From JBPEWY01 sp965224095 (GTDB lineage Bacteria; Bacteroidota; Bacteroidia; Flavobacteriales; Flavobacteriaceae): a stretch of DNA of 64,000 nucleotides. The notes under the pieces are model-generated. The model had not been told where the DNA came from, did not search any database, and saw only the letters and a program-made list of their open reading frames with translations. The stretch lies in contig OZ245039.1 of assembly GCA_965224095.1 (NCBI GenBank), forward strand, positions 310,001 through 374,000. The letters are read 5' to 3'. A program made the position numbers and the translations under genes. Positions 26,461-34,666 of this stretch are shown one piece after another (position 1 is the first letter of the stretch; every line of letters begins with the position of its first letter).

Positions 26461-27066
26461 ATGAAAGCTTTAAAACGTATGATGGTCCCCCTTATCCTTG
26501 TATTGATGTTTAGTTCGTGTAAAGAACATCTGGCACTTATTAAGTTTGAACAGGTGGGTGTGTACGGAGTGATGGGAAGCAGCCAGGATCCGAATTCACC
26601 CAATACCACAAAAAGTACACAGAACGGAGTGTACGGAGTGTATTGTATTCAGGAAATAGATAATCGCACCCGGCTTAAGGATAAAAACGGGAATCTGATT
26701 CCCGCCAAGGATTTTGTATTCCGATTAAATAATATTAGCGGAAAAACCGGTGCAAAACCCCAGGTATTTGCCGCTATCCCCAATATTAATACCGCGCCTG
26801 CTACATTCACCGTAAAGGCGGAGGACCATTTAAAGGGGCTTAACTGGCGGGTGGTTATTGATAACGGGAATGGCGATCCTATTCACAAAAATGATATCGA
26901 TCCGAATAATGCTCCTAAGTTTCCGCTGTATTACAAACCGAAATCCAATGAAATAGGAGCTCAGATCACCGATATATACACCAGTTATCAGTCTAAATTA
27001 TTAAAAGGATCTACGGTGTATCCGTCTGATTTTTTAACCCCGGCATTTAACTGTTCCAATTACTAA
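26461..27066 (+). CDS. Hypothetical lipoprotein
   Basis: A 201-residue protein I do not recognise. The N-terminus (MVPLILVLMFSSCKEH) is a lipoprotein signal with Cys at residue 20. The mature part is rich in Asn, Asp and Gly, contains two copies of a VYGV motif (VGVYGVMG and NGVYGVYC), and ends with a Cys four residues from the C-terminus. It stands alone, with a strong terminator behind it. Confidence 0.75.
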   Translation: MKALKRMMVPLILVLMFSSCKEHLALIKFEQVGVYGVMGSSQDPNSPNTTKSTQNGVYGVYCIQEIDNRTRLKDKNGNLIPAKDFVFRLNNISGKTGAKPQVFAAIPNINTAPATFTVKAEDHLKGLNWRVVIDNGNGDPIHKNDIDPNNAPKFPLYYKPKSNEIGAQITDIYTSYQSKLLKGSTVYPSDFLTPAFNCSNY

Positions 27067-27085
27067 ACAGATTAAAAATACTTAA

Positions 27086-27127
27086 AAAACATCCCCGCAT
27101 TCTTTATCCGGATTGCAGGGATGTTTT
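27086..27127 (+). terminator. Terminator after the hypothetical lipoprotein
   Basis: Arms AAAACATCCC and GGGATGTTTT, extended inward by GCA/TGC, close a loop of ~14 bases and are followed by TTTTGATTT. Confidence 0.75.
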
Positions 27128-27195
27128 GATTTGGAATAGTAGCCCGGAAACTCAGCGAATTCCGGTATCTTTAGCCGTATAAATCCGGAGATACC

Positions 27196-27789
27196 ATGTT
27201 TGTAGTAAGCAGGAAACATACCAGGCTGGCCGCATCTGTATTGTATAGCGCTTTTAAGGACTCAAAAGCCGATAATTCTATTAATTATGTGGTGAAACAG
27301 GATGGTAAAAGAGAAAAGCGCCTCTTTTTTTTGATGTATTATATGGTACAAAAAGCGCAGCTATACGGAGAAGCATATCTTTCGGATGACAGGAAGGGGT
27401 GTTTACTGGTGCAGTATCCGCACCGCTCAAAAACAAGTGTACGCAGTATGTGGCTGGACCTGCAATTACTGATTAAAACCATCGGGATTACACGGCTTTT
27501 TAAAATACTGAAGCGGGAGCGCCACCTAAAGAAACACCACCCAAAAATTCCGCATATACATCCCTGGATCCTGGGTGTAGAGGAAGGAGAAAAGGGAAAA
27601 GGCATGGGCAGCAGGCTTATCCGGGAAGTCTTTGAAGCCCATACTGATAACAATCTGCCGATCATTATCGAAACAACGGCCCGTAGCAATATCGTATTAT
27701 ACCGGCGCTTCGGATTTCGGGTATACCGGGAAACGGAGGATTTGGAATATCCGTTGATATATTTAATAAAAGATGATCACTGCAAGTAA
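27196..27789 (+). CDS. GNAT-family N-acetyltransferase
   Basis: A 197-residue GNAT fold. The acetyl-CoA loop is GEKGKGMGSRLIREVFE (about residue 130), preceded by the HIHPWILGVEE strand and followed by the IIETTARSNIVLYRRFGFRVY segment typical of the family. The acceptor is unknown. A near-consensus promoter (TATCTTTA) lies ~27 bases upstream. It is the last gene before the accessory island. Confidence 0.86.
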   Translation: MFVVSRKHTRLAASVLYSAFKDSKADNSINYVVKQDGKREKRLFFLMYYMVQKAQLYGEAYLSDDRKGCLLVQYPHRSKTSVRSMWLDLQLLIKTIGITRLFKILKRERHLKKHHPKIPHIHPWILGVEEGEKGKGMGSRLIREVFEAHTDNNLPIIIETTARSNIVLYRRFGFRVYRETEDLEYPLIYLIKDDHCK

Positions 27790-28186
27790 GCGGGGGAGTT
27801 TGGTTTTGAGGAAGTGTGTTATGATATCATAAATTTTCTATTTGACATAATATAAATTATGGTACAGATGTATTAAATGAGTAAAATGGCGAATACCACC
27901 GTATTTGATATAATTATAGATATAACAACACGTATGTGTTTTATATCGTCAATAATTATGTCACAGCCATTTTACGATTAATGTTTGTGTACATTCGTAA
28001 GCTATAATTTTATATTATATAAAATATCCCAGATCAATTTCTATAATTAGAATATTTAGTACTTGGGTCAAGAAAATTTTAAATATTAAATTCTAAATGA
28101 TCAGCTTATCGTCATTTACTCACGTAAATTATATTTGATATTTAGGAGTTCGTGAATGTGTAAACACATTTGTAACTATAATTAGC
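27790..28186. other. Gene-free AT-rich left flank of the island
   Basis: No open frame of note. From 27997 it carries the first copy of a ~38-base segment (GTAAGCTATAATT to CCCAGAT) that recurs at 33196 with a few changes. The base composition drops sharply here compared with the upstream genes. Confidence 0.6.
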
Positions 28187-28198
28187 CGTTATGTAAAA

Positions 28199-28236
28199 CC
28201 TGCCCGAAACGAATGAATTCATTTCATTCAGGCGGG
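28199..28236. repeat. Long imperfect hairpin, copy A
   Basis: A 38-base imperfect palindrome: outer arms CCTGCCCG and CAGGCGGG, inner arms around GAATGAATTCATTTC. The same 38 bases, plus about ten flanking bases on each side, recur unchanged at 33349-33386. Strict conservation while nearby sequence diverges suggests a structural role. Confidence 0.75.
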
Positions 28237-28587
28237 TTGCCGCCCAGCCAAATCGCTCGATTGTTTTTTAAAAATTTAAATGCCTTATGGCATTTATTTT
28301 TAAACACAATTTATTCATGGATTTATTATTTGTTTTTTGTAGGTATTCATGAATGCTCTGCATTTGCCACCGCCTGGCCACACCAAAAAAAGCTTAACCT
28401 TTTCCTTTGTATTACAATTCTCGTATTCGGGGAAAATCCTGCAAGATTTTTTTCTGGACGATTCTCGTAAGCTTGCCGCAAGAGTATAAAATTACTCTGC
28501 GAGATAATTTCTATACACTTGCTCTATATCGTATTCCAATTAAACTTTTTTGAAATACGCCTTATTAATATTATGTCAAATAGAATT

Positions 28588-28797
28588 TTACTCTTTCGTA
28601 GAAACCAATAGCTCTCTTATATCCACATCTAGAATAACTGCAATCTTTTTAAGATCCTTTAGATGTGGCTGAGACTTATTATTGCAAAATGCAGTTACAG
28701 AAGTCGTACTTTTTCCAAGTTCTTCTGCAAGCCAAACTTGAGATTTTCCTTGAATTACTAGTACTTCTTTTATTCTATTTATCCTTTCTACTGCCAT
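28588..28797 (-). CDS. XRE-family helix-turn-helix regulator, copy A
   Basis: A 69-residue single-domain HTH protein of the controller type. The helix-turn-helix is SQVWLAEELGKSTTSVTAFC (about residues 19-38), followed by SQPHLKDLKKIA and LDVDIRELLVSTKE. It differs from copy B (34016-34225) at only three residues. In Bacteroidota such small XRE proteins are often neighbours of restriction or other defence genes and control them. It is divergent from a 65-aa protein across a 194-base gap with repeated operator-like motifs. Confidence 0.88.
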   Translation of the reverse strand: MAVERINRIKEVLVIQGKSQVWLAEELGKSTTSVTAFCNNKSQPHLKDLKKIAVILDVDIRELLVSTKE

Positions 28798-28991
28798 AAT
28801 TATTTGATGTATTCTACCTTAAATATATAATACATACTTATTAAAACATAAGTTTAAATTAAGTTTTAGTAATCTAAACTTGCATTTTAAAAATTTAAAT
28901 TATAAGTTTGAATTAACTTTATGTAAGTTAAAATTATATAAATGTAATTTTTAGTTAAATTTTTATTGTTAATAACTTTATTCCAAAATTT
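28798..28991. promoter_or_regulatory. Divergent control region A with repeated AAGTTTnAATTAA motifs
   Basis: A very AT-rich 194-base gap between the divergent XRE and small genes. It holds AAGTTTAAATTAA, AAGTTTGAATTAA and the related AAGTTAAAATTAT, plus inverse AAACTT. Copy B (34226-34417) keeps these motifs while bases between them change. They are good candidates for XRE operators controlling both directions. Confidence 0.5.
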
Positions 28992-29189
28992 ATGCCATTT
29001 CCCAGATACACCAAAGCCGATTTAGAGCAGATTGTTTATACACAACTTGAGAATTTGAGCGCTATGCACGACCTGTTACGTGTTATGAAGCTACAAAATG
29101 AACTTATTGAAAATGCTAGTAAAAAACTAAAAGATGAGATTATCGATTTTAAGAAGCATGTAAATTACAGTACGGGCAAACGTAGATAA
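28992..29189 (+). CDS. Small coiled-coil protein, copy A
   Basis: A 65-residue protein of unknown function, starting MPFPRYTKADLEQIVYTQLE and then a charged amphipathic helix (LRVMKLQNELIENASKKLKD) likely to be coiled coil. The copy at 34418 shares its first two thirds and then diverges. Its fixed position opposite the XRE gene in both cassettes suggests that the two act as a pair, for example as regulator and partner or toxin and antitoxin. No motif settles this. Confidence 0.75.
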   Translation: MPFPRYTKADLEQIVYTQLENLSAMHDLLRVMKLQNELIENASKKLKDEIIDFKKHVNYSTGKRR

Positions 29190-29260
29190 TTTTCTTTTCT
29201 ATCTTTTTTCTTGATAAAAAAGAAACAAAAAATCAAGAAGAAAATATGCTTCCGCGCTCC

Positions 29261-29340
29261 CTTTGTGTCTTATAGCTTCGCTATTAGGGCGTTTCACGCC
29301 CCAACACAAAGCCTAGGGCAATGGCTCTTTGTGTTAGCCA
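29261..29340. other. Structured non-coding element (three-way junction)
   Basis: CTTTGTGT at 29261-29268 pairs with ACACAAAG at 29304-29311. Between them sit two perfect hairpins, each with a TTC loop: ATAGC/GCTAT at 29272-29284 and GGGCGT/ACGCCC at 29287-29301. Just after, TGGCT/AGCCA (29322-29340) presents CTTTGTGT again in its loop, so it could compete for the same ACACAAAG arm. Copy B of the unit lacks this element. It may be a structured RNA, a terminator region or a DNA recombination site. Confidence 0.55.
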
Positions 29341-29406
29341 CAAATTCCCGCCATCGCCGGCCCGCATTTTCTTCTGGCCATTCCTCCCCTTATCAAAAAT
29401 TCAATA

Positions 29407-32400
29407 TCAACCATTATATTCTTTATGCAAACCATTCCAGTCTTGCAAATCATAGTGTGTGTCGTGAAGCTCCTTAAAACATTTTTGTTTGGTTACGATA
29501 TCATTGGGAATCACCTCTAATGCTTTCCGACCAGACTTACTTAATATTTTCCCACCTTTTACATCCCTAATAATTATATCAAAAATCAAAAAAAGACGAA
29601 TAGGATTTTGTTCAACTAAATCTGCAAATGATTTAATTAGATTTTTCTGCTCTTTTTTGTCAAGGCATTTTTCAATTTGATATAAGGCCTTAATCATTTC
29701 CTGATGACCTTGTAGATTTGGTATTATTTTATCTCTCAAATAATTTTCATGCTTAAAAAAACCTATCAAATCTCTATTATGAGTAGTTGCGGTGAAAGCC
29801 TCGATATTATCTATACAGATTTTAAGGAAACTCTTCTCTTTTCCAATTTCTTTGTAAAAAGAAATTAATTCTTTTATTAAATATTTTACATTATGAACAT
29901 TACAGGTACACTTGGAAACCATAATTATTAATTCAAGTGCTATCCTATCCGTATCCGAATTGTTTTTTAAAATATCTTTCCATAAACTCTTCCAATTACC
30001 CCATCTATGACTTGTTGCCCCATTTACAATATCATTCAAATACTCTCGCAGTGCTATTATAAACCCTTCATGATCATTTTTCTTTAAAATATATTTCAGG
30101 ACTTTAAACCATTTTTCGCCTGAGTGATGATAACCGTACCACCATATCGGTTGAGGGTGACCAGAAAATATAGTTAAAGCATCAATAAATAAGCTTGGGT
30201 TCATATTTTCTATGAAGTCCTTTTTTGAAAGTTTAAAATAATCTTCCCTATCAAAAATAATTTTTTGTATTTCCTTGGCTGGTTCTGAATATCCAGTTAT
30301 TGTGACTGCTTTCAACCATCTTAAATCATTTCGCTCTGACTGTAGTAGATTATAAATGACCTCTTTTTCCTGTTCTGTAATTTTATCCCACCTTCCAAGC
30401 AACCAACTAAGGGAGTATGTAATGAATCCTGTATCCTCCACTGAAAAAATCCGCTTAAATAAGGAAAACCTAAGCTCCGGTGACTTTTCAGTAACGTCAA
30501 TCAAAAAATCTATAATGCCTAATTCAAAACAGTCAAATAAGCGGCGATGTAAATTTTCTTCTATATATTCAAATAGATTCCTCGCGATATTAAGGCCTTG
30601 CTCCGGTAAGAGAAATTGTCTTGAATCTTCCATTGTACTAGCAAACCTTGGTGTATGCGGGAAACTTACATCGTGTGGAAATGTTTTGAGAAAATAAGGA
30701 AATAATTCACCCCAAGCATGCCATGTTTTATTCTTTCCGTCATTGTTTAGACCATCCCAATTTATACTTTCCGGGCCATAGTCAATTGAAAAAGTTGTCA
30801 GTAAATTGCTAGCTCGGACGCAAAAAATAAAACTTTCAGCAGTTTTGGTTTGAAAAAAACTTAAGCATTTTTGATAAATCTGTTCTTTGTAGGATGACAA
30901 ACCCTCAAAAAAACCTTTTAAGGCATTGAACAAGACTGATGGATGACGGTCAGAAAGAATAGTTTCTCTTATATCATCGTTCTCAGCACTTCCCTCCCTT
31001 GAGAAAAAAAGATAGGCAGCCAAGTTTCTTATAAACACTTCATTACTCCGTAAACTAATTTGAATAAGAGCTAAATTAAGACCTTCATTTCTCTTTTTAA
31101 ATTTTTCAAATTTTAAAGCTTCCCAAATATCTTCAAGGCTAACACTTTGTTCATTAGTAATAAGTTTTGAAACTTCTTGATATCTGTCTTCAGACATTTC
31201 TATAAAATAGTTCCTTAGTCCACTAGAATTACCCGTTTTAATTGGGACATTATCAATAAAATGAATTCCAGATTTCTCATCTAACGATTCCAATCTATGC
31301 ATGATTTTATCCTGAAATTCTTTTGGGTTGATATTTTTGAAATTTCTCAATAAAAAAATGAAACTCTCATCACTTACTTTTGGAAAGAGACTATCTTCAA
31401 ATAGTTTAAAAGAAAACTCGAATATATCTGTATGATGTAAAGAATTAACATTACCACATATAAAATCAAGTAATTTAGAAGTATTATGTGCAATTTCTTG
31501 ATTTAAACAAGTCAGTAATTGGAAAATACTCGGCAAAATTTGTTGTTGTTGTGGAGTGCTCAATCCTTTGTAAACATATTTTCCGATTTCTCGGTATTGG
31601 GGATGCGAAAAAACATATTTATTGTCAACGAACTTTATGTAACCTCTTTTTTCCAAAAATGATAATTCTTCACTAAACATTTTATGACCATCATTTAAGG
31701 TATTATAATGAGGAAATTCAAAATCGTCAGCTCTATCCTCTACTAGAAACCTCCCATATGGAGAATCGTATTTTATGAGGCTTAATTCTTTCTCAACAGC
31801 AGATAACATATAAGCCAAGTCTTGATTAGAGGCCCCTACATAGGTATCAATTCCCAAACTAAGTACCGCTATAAGATACCATGTATTATTAGGTATTTTA
31901 AGAATGTCCTCGCTAAGTTCCTGAGCATCAACCTGAGCTAGATGAACTAATTCTTCCTTAGTTTTAGCAATTTCTTGTAATTCTTGAATGTTCGAAAGAT
32001 GAATTAACTGACCTACTTGTAATTTTATACCAGTAGATAAAGTAGAAGTCATAGTTTCAACATTCTCAGATAAAATACTGGAATCGGAAGTAATTTTTGT
32101 CCATATATTTTTAAGGAAAATTGAATCATCATTCGTTAGGTCGTTCCAATTATGGTTACTCACTTTATAATCAGCTATTCTTTTACTTCCTTTAATAGCA
32201 AATAAAATTTCCTTTCTCGTAGTAACAATTACAATATTTTTAGGATCATGGTTTTTTGCTAAATCTTGTAATTTCCTAAATTCATTTGGGCTTTCATTCG
32301 CGAAATTGTGACCAAAAGGATCTTCAATTAGACAAATTCTTTTTTTTCCTTTGGGGCTTAAAAAATTTTCAGCATCTCTGAAATTATCTACTCTTTTGTA

Positions 32401-32898
32401 GCCATAACCCTTATTTATAAATTTTAAAACCAATCTTTTGGCAATTTCTGATTTGCCACAGAACGAATCACCTGTTAGTAATAAAATATTCTTCTTTCGA
32501 GCTATTGTAAATAAATCTTTATCAATGTTACGTTCAATATAGAACTCAGAGACAATAGGTTTATCAAATTCCTGAATATAAGATTGGTATCTGAGTTTTG
32601 TTTCCTGCAAGTTCGCATAAATAAGAACTCCAATAAAAATGATAAGAAGTCCAAAAACCCATAAACTATCTGTGAAAACAAAAATTTTCAACAACAAAAT
32701 AATGAATCCTCCGAAGTACTTTCCTAATAATTCAGTTATATAAATATAAAGTTGATTTACTTCTTCTCTTTCAAAGTATAAGCCAAATTCAAGAAGAGCT
32801 CTAGAAATTAAATATCCAATTAATATTCTATAACTGCCTCCCCTAAGAACGTTTCTAACAGCTGAGGGTAAATTGTTTAGTACTTCTTGTACTTGCAT
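29407..32898 (-). CDS. Membrane-anchored STAND-like P-loop NTPase
   Basis: A 1163-residue protein. The N-terminus has two or more hydrophobic segments (about residues 22-40 and 61-95). A P-loop NTPase follows: Walker A GDSFCGKS (143-150), Walker B RICLIEDPFG (187-196) and VIVTTRKE (223-230). The DPFG form resembles the nSTAND3 group. The rest is a long all-helical, HEAT-like region with no enzymatic motif seen. Such large STAND ATPases often sense phage proteins and trigger an effector (Avs-type); here the membrane segments are the only effector candidate. It is AT-rich against its core-genome neighbours and sits just after the XRE/small-protein unit. Confidence 0.75.
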   Translation of the reverse strand: MQVQEVLNNLPSAVRNVLRGGSYRILIGYLISRALLEFGLYFEREEVNQLYIYITELLGKYFGGFIILLLKIFVFTDSLWVFGLLIIFIGVLIYANLQETKLRYQSYIQEFDKPIVSEFYIERNIDKDLFTIARKKNILLLTGDSFCGKSEIAKRLVLKFINKGYGYKRVDNFRDAENFLSPKGKKRICLIEDPFGHNFANESPNEFRKLQDLAKNHDPKNIVIVTTRKEILFAIKGSKRIADYKVSNHNWNDLTNDDSIFLKNIWTKITSDSSILSENVETMTSTLSTGIKLQVGQLIHLSNIQELQEIAKTKEELVHLAQVDAQELSEDILKIPNNTWYLIAVLSLGIDTYVGASNQDLAYMLSAVEKELSLIKYDSPYGRFLVEDRADDFEFPHYNTLNDGHKMFSEELSFLEKRGYIKFVDNKYVFSHPQYREIGKYVYKGLSTPQQQQILPSIFQLLTCLNQEIAHNTSKLLDFICGNVNSLHHTDIFEFSFKLFEDSLFPKVSDESFIFLLRNFKNINPKEFQDKIMHRLESLDEKSGIHFIDNVPIKTGNSSGLRNYFIEMSEDRYQEVSKLITNEQSVSLEDIWEALKFEKFKKRNEGLNLALIQISLRSNEVFIRNLAAYLFFSREGSAENDDIRETILSDRHPSVLFNALKGFFEGLSSYKEQIYQKCLSFFQTKTAESFIFCVRASNLLTTFSIDYGPESINWDGLNNDGKNKTWHAWGELFPYFLKTFPHDVSFPHTPRFASTMEDSRQFLLPEQGLNIARNLFEYIEENLHRRLFDCFELGIIDFLIDVTEKSPELRFSLFKRIFSVEDTGFITYSLSWLLGRWDKITEQEKEVIYNLLQSERNDLRWLKAVTITGYSEPAKEIQKIIFDREDYFKLSKKDFIENMNPSLFIDALTIFSGHPQPIWWYGYHHSGEKWFKVLKYILKKNDHEGFIIALREYLNDIVNGATSHRWGNWKSLWKDILKNNSDTDRIALELIIMVSKCTCNVHNVKYLIKELISFYKEIGKEKSFLKICIDNIEAFTATTHNRDLIGFFKHENYLRDKIIPNLQGHQEMIKALYQIEKCLDKKEQKNLIKSFADLVEQNPIRLFLIFDIIIRDVKGGKILSKSGRKALEVIPNDIVTKQKCFKELHDTHYDLQDWNGLHKEYNG

Positions 32899-33107
32899 TT
32901 TATTTTAATGGTTGATGTCAAATAGAATTCAATATACAAATTTTAACAAGTAATCAATTACATTAAACTTTTAGGCAAATATTAAGTATTATCGTCTAAT
33001 TACATTCCATACATGTATCACCTCATGCTTCGGCAAAACAAGTATTCCATTACCTTTTGAAAAGAGAATTTTTAGCAGAAAAATTTGTAGAGAAATCTTA
33101 GAAGAAA

Positions 33108-33151
33108 ACTTTGCTTTTCCAAAGCAAAGTTACATAACGCAGAACATTATA
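33108..33151. repeat. Cassette-end repeat with hairpin, copy 1
   Basis: AACTTTGCTTT and AAAGCAAAGTT form a perfect 11-pair stem with a 3-base loop (33108-33132). From 33120 to 33151 a 32-base string, including TTACATAACGCAGAACATT, is identical to 40119-40150. Both copies lie just beyond the 5' end of a payload. Confidence 0.75.
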
Positions 33152-33348
33152 GTACAAATATCATATTTCGATTATATCTTGTTGTTATGCCATTTGTAAG
33201 CTATAATTCCATATTATGTAAAATATCCCAGATAGCCTTGAACGCACAATAAACTTTAGCACTGGGGTCATTAAACATTTGGCTTTTGGGTTTAGTACTA
33301 AATAAGAAACATCCTGCTGTTTGTACTATAATTAGACGCTATGTAAAA

Positions 33349-33386
33349 CCTGCCCGAAACGAATGAATTCATTTCATTCAGGCGGG
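33349..33386. repeat. Long imperfect hairpin, copy B
   Basis: Base-for-base the same 38-base imperfect palindrome as 28199-28236. The ~630 bases from here to the XRE gene contain further shared pieces (a GGCCACACCAAAAAAAGCT block at ~33477, and CTCGTAAGCTTGCC) in an otherwise altered background, a tandem TAAAATAATTCACG pair near 33410, and no gene. Confidence 0.75.
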
Positions 33387-33899
33387 TTGCCGCGCGCAAA
33401 CGCTTTGTATAAAATAATTCACGTAAAATAATTCACGCCAAAGTCATAAATTATTTCACACAATTGCCAGCCGCTTGGCCACACCAAAAAAAGCTAAACC
33501 TTTTGCTCTTAAATTATAATTCTCGTATTCAGGGAAAATCCTGCAAGATTTTTTTCTAGGACATTACTCACGTCGTGAATATTGTTTTAGAGGTGTTCTT
33601 GAATGCTTCGCATTTCTCGTAAGCTTGCCACAAGAGTATAAAATTTTCCCTGGCTCAAATCCCACGCTCTAAAATTTCTATACACTTGTTCACTATAGAA
33701 CTATAATTAATCATTTTTAGGTTTTGCATATCTTTTTGTCTTGATACAAAAAGAAACAAAAAGATACTCATTTCCAGTTATTGTTTTAGAGGTATTCGTG
33801 AATCTTCGATTTCAAGACTGCATACTCACGCATGTTAAGAACATTATTAGCTAAATACGATATAGAGTTGTAAGCCCCACGCCAGCTGGCCCATTCACT

Positions 33900-33922
33900 A
33901 AATTAGTCCACAGGACTAATTT
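33900..33922. terminator. Perfect 10-pair hairpin with T run
   Basis: AAATTAGTCC and GGACTAATTT close a 3-base loop and run into TTTTT on the plus strand. It lies ~95 bases beyond the stop of XRE copy B (minus strand), so it could end that transcript or a transcript entering from the left. Confidence 0.5.
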
Positions 33923-34015
33923 TTAACGCTCTGTCCCCTATTGTTTTAGCCAAAATTTTATGAGGCCGTTTTGCCAACGCTCCATCCGGGTAAAGATGGA
34001 CAACTTAATTATAAA

Positions 34016-34225
34016 TTATCCTTTTGTGGAAACCAATAACTCTCGTATATCCACATCCAGAATTTCCGCTATTCTCTTTAAGTCCTTTAAGTGTGGTTGA
34101 GATTTATTATTACAAAATGCAGTTACAGAAGTCGTACTTTTCCCTAATTCTTCCGCAAGCCAAACTTGCGATTTGCCTTGAATGACTAAAACTTCTTTTA
34201 TTCTATTTATCCTTTCTACGGCCAT
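34016..34225 (-). CDS. XRE-family helix-turn-helix regulator, copy B
   Basis: A 69-residue HTH protein, 66 of 69 residues identical to copy A; the changes are K to R and V to E near residues 51-54 and the last residue. The DNA-recognition segment is unchanged, so both copies should bind the same operators and cross-regulate. It is divergent from the 70-aa protein. Downstream on its strand is the gene-free stretch with hairpins. Confidence 0.88.
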   Translation of the reverse strand: MAVERINRIKEVLVIQGKSQVWLAEELGKSTTSVTAFCNNKSQPHLKDLKRIAEILDVDIRELLVSTKG

Positions 34226-34417
34226 ATTAATTGATGTATTCTAACCTAAATATATAATACACACTTAAAAAACATAAGTTTAAATTAAATTTTAATAATC
34301 AAAACTTGTATTTTTAAAATTTTAATTATAAGTTTGAATTAATTTTATTTAAGTTAAAATTATATAAATATAATTTATAGTTAAATTTTTGTTGTTAATA
34401 ACTTTATTTCAAATTTT
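34226..34417. promoter_or_regulatory. Divergent control region B with repeated AAGTTTnAATTAA motifs
   Basis: The 192-base counterpart of control region A. AAGTTTAAATTAA, AAACTT, AAGTTTGAATTAA and AAGTTAAAATTAT occur in the same order and spacing, while neighbouring bases differ. This pattern of preserved sites supports an operator role. Confidence 0.5.
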
Positions 34418-34630
34418 ATGCCATATCCTAAATATACTAAAGCTGATTTAGAACAGATTGTTTATACACAGTTAGATAATTTGAACGCCGTACATGATCT
34501 TTTAAGAATCATGAAACATCAAAATGAACTTCTTGAAAATGCCAACAAAAAGCTAAAAGATGAGATCGAGGATTTTAAAAAGAAAATAAAACTCTATCCA
34601 ACAAATCACAGACGAAAGAAATCCAATTAG
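34418..34630 (+). CDS. Small coiled-coil protein, copy B
   Basis: A 70-residue paralogue of the copy A protein. The YTKADLEQIVYTQL segment is shared, most later changes are conservative, and the C-terminus is longer and more basic (NHRRKKSN). Function unknown. Keeping the protein sequence despite DNA divergence indicates selection on both copies. Confidence 0.75.
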   Translation: MPYPKYTKADLEQIVYTQLDNLNAVHDLLRIMKHQNELLENANKKLKDEIEDFKKKIKLYPTNHRRKKSN

Positions 34631-34666
34631 GCTTTTATTTCTCGTCATCGCCAACCCGCATTTTCT

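Larger units (their letters stand above)
28187..33140. mobile_element. Putative cassette 1 (XRE / small protein / STAND NTPase)
   Basis: Bracketed by CGTTATGTAA at 28187-28196 and its exact inverse TTACATAACG at 33131-33140. It holds non-coding hairpins, a minus-strand XRE gene, a divergent small gene and one large minus-strand gene. The same architecture with another payload follows immediately as cassette 2. No integrase or transposase is present, so movement by an enzyme in trans, or by homologous recombination between the shared units, is inference. Confidence 0.45.

Noticed and set aside
29261..29311. tRNA gene
   Set aside because: The structure has three stems but no 7-base acceptor, anticodon arm or T-loop sequence.
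28187..33140. Integron attC sites at the cassette ends
   Set aside because: GTTATGT/ACATAAC does not fit the attC core RYYYAAC/GTTRRRY, and no integron integrase is present.
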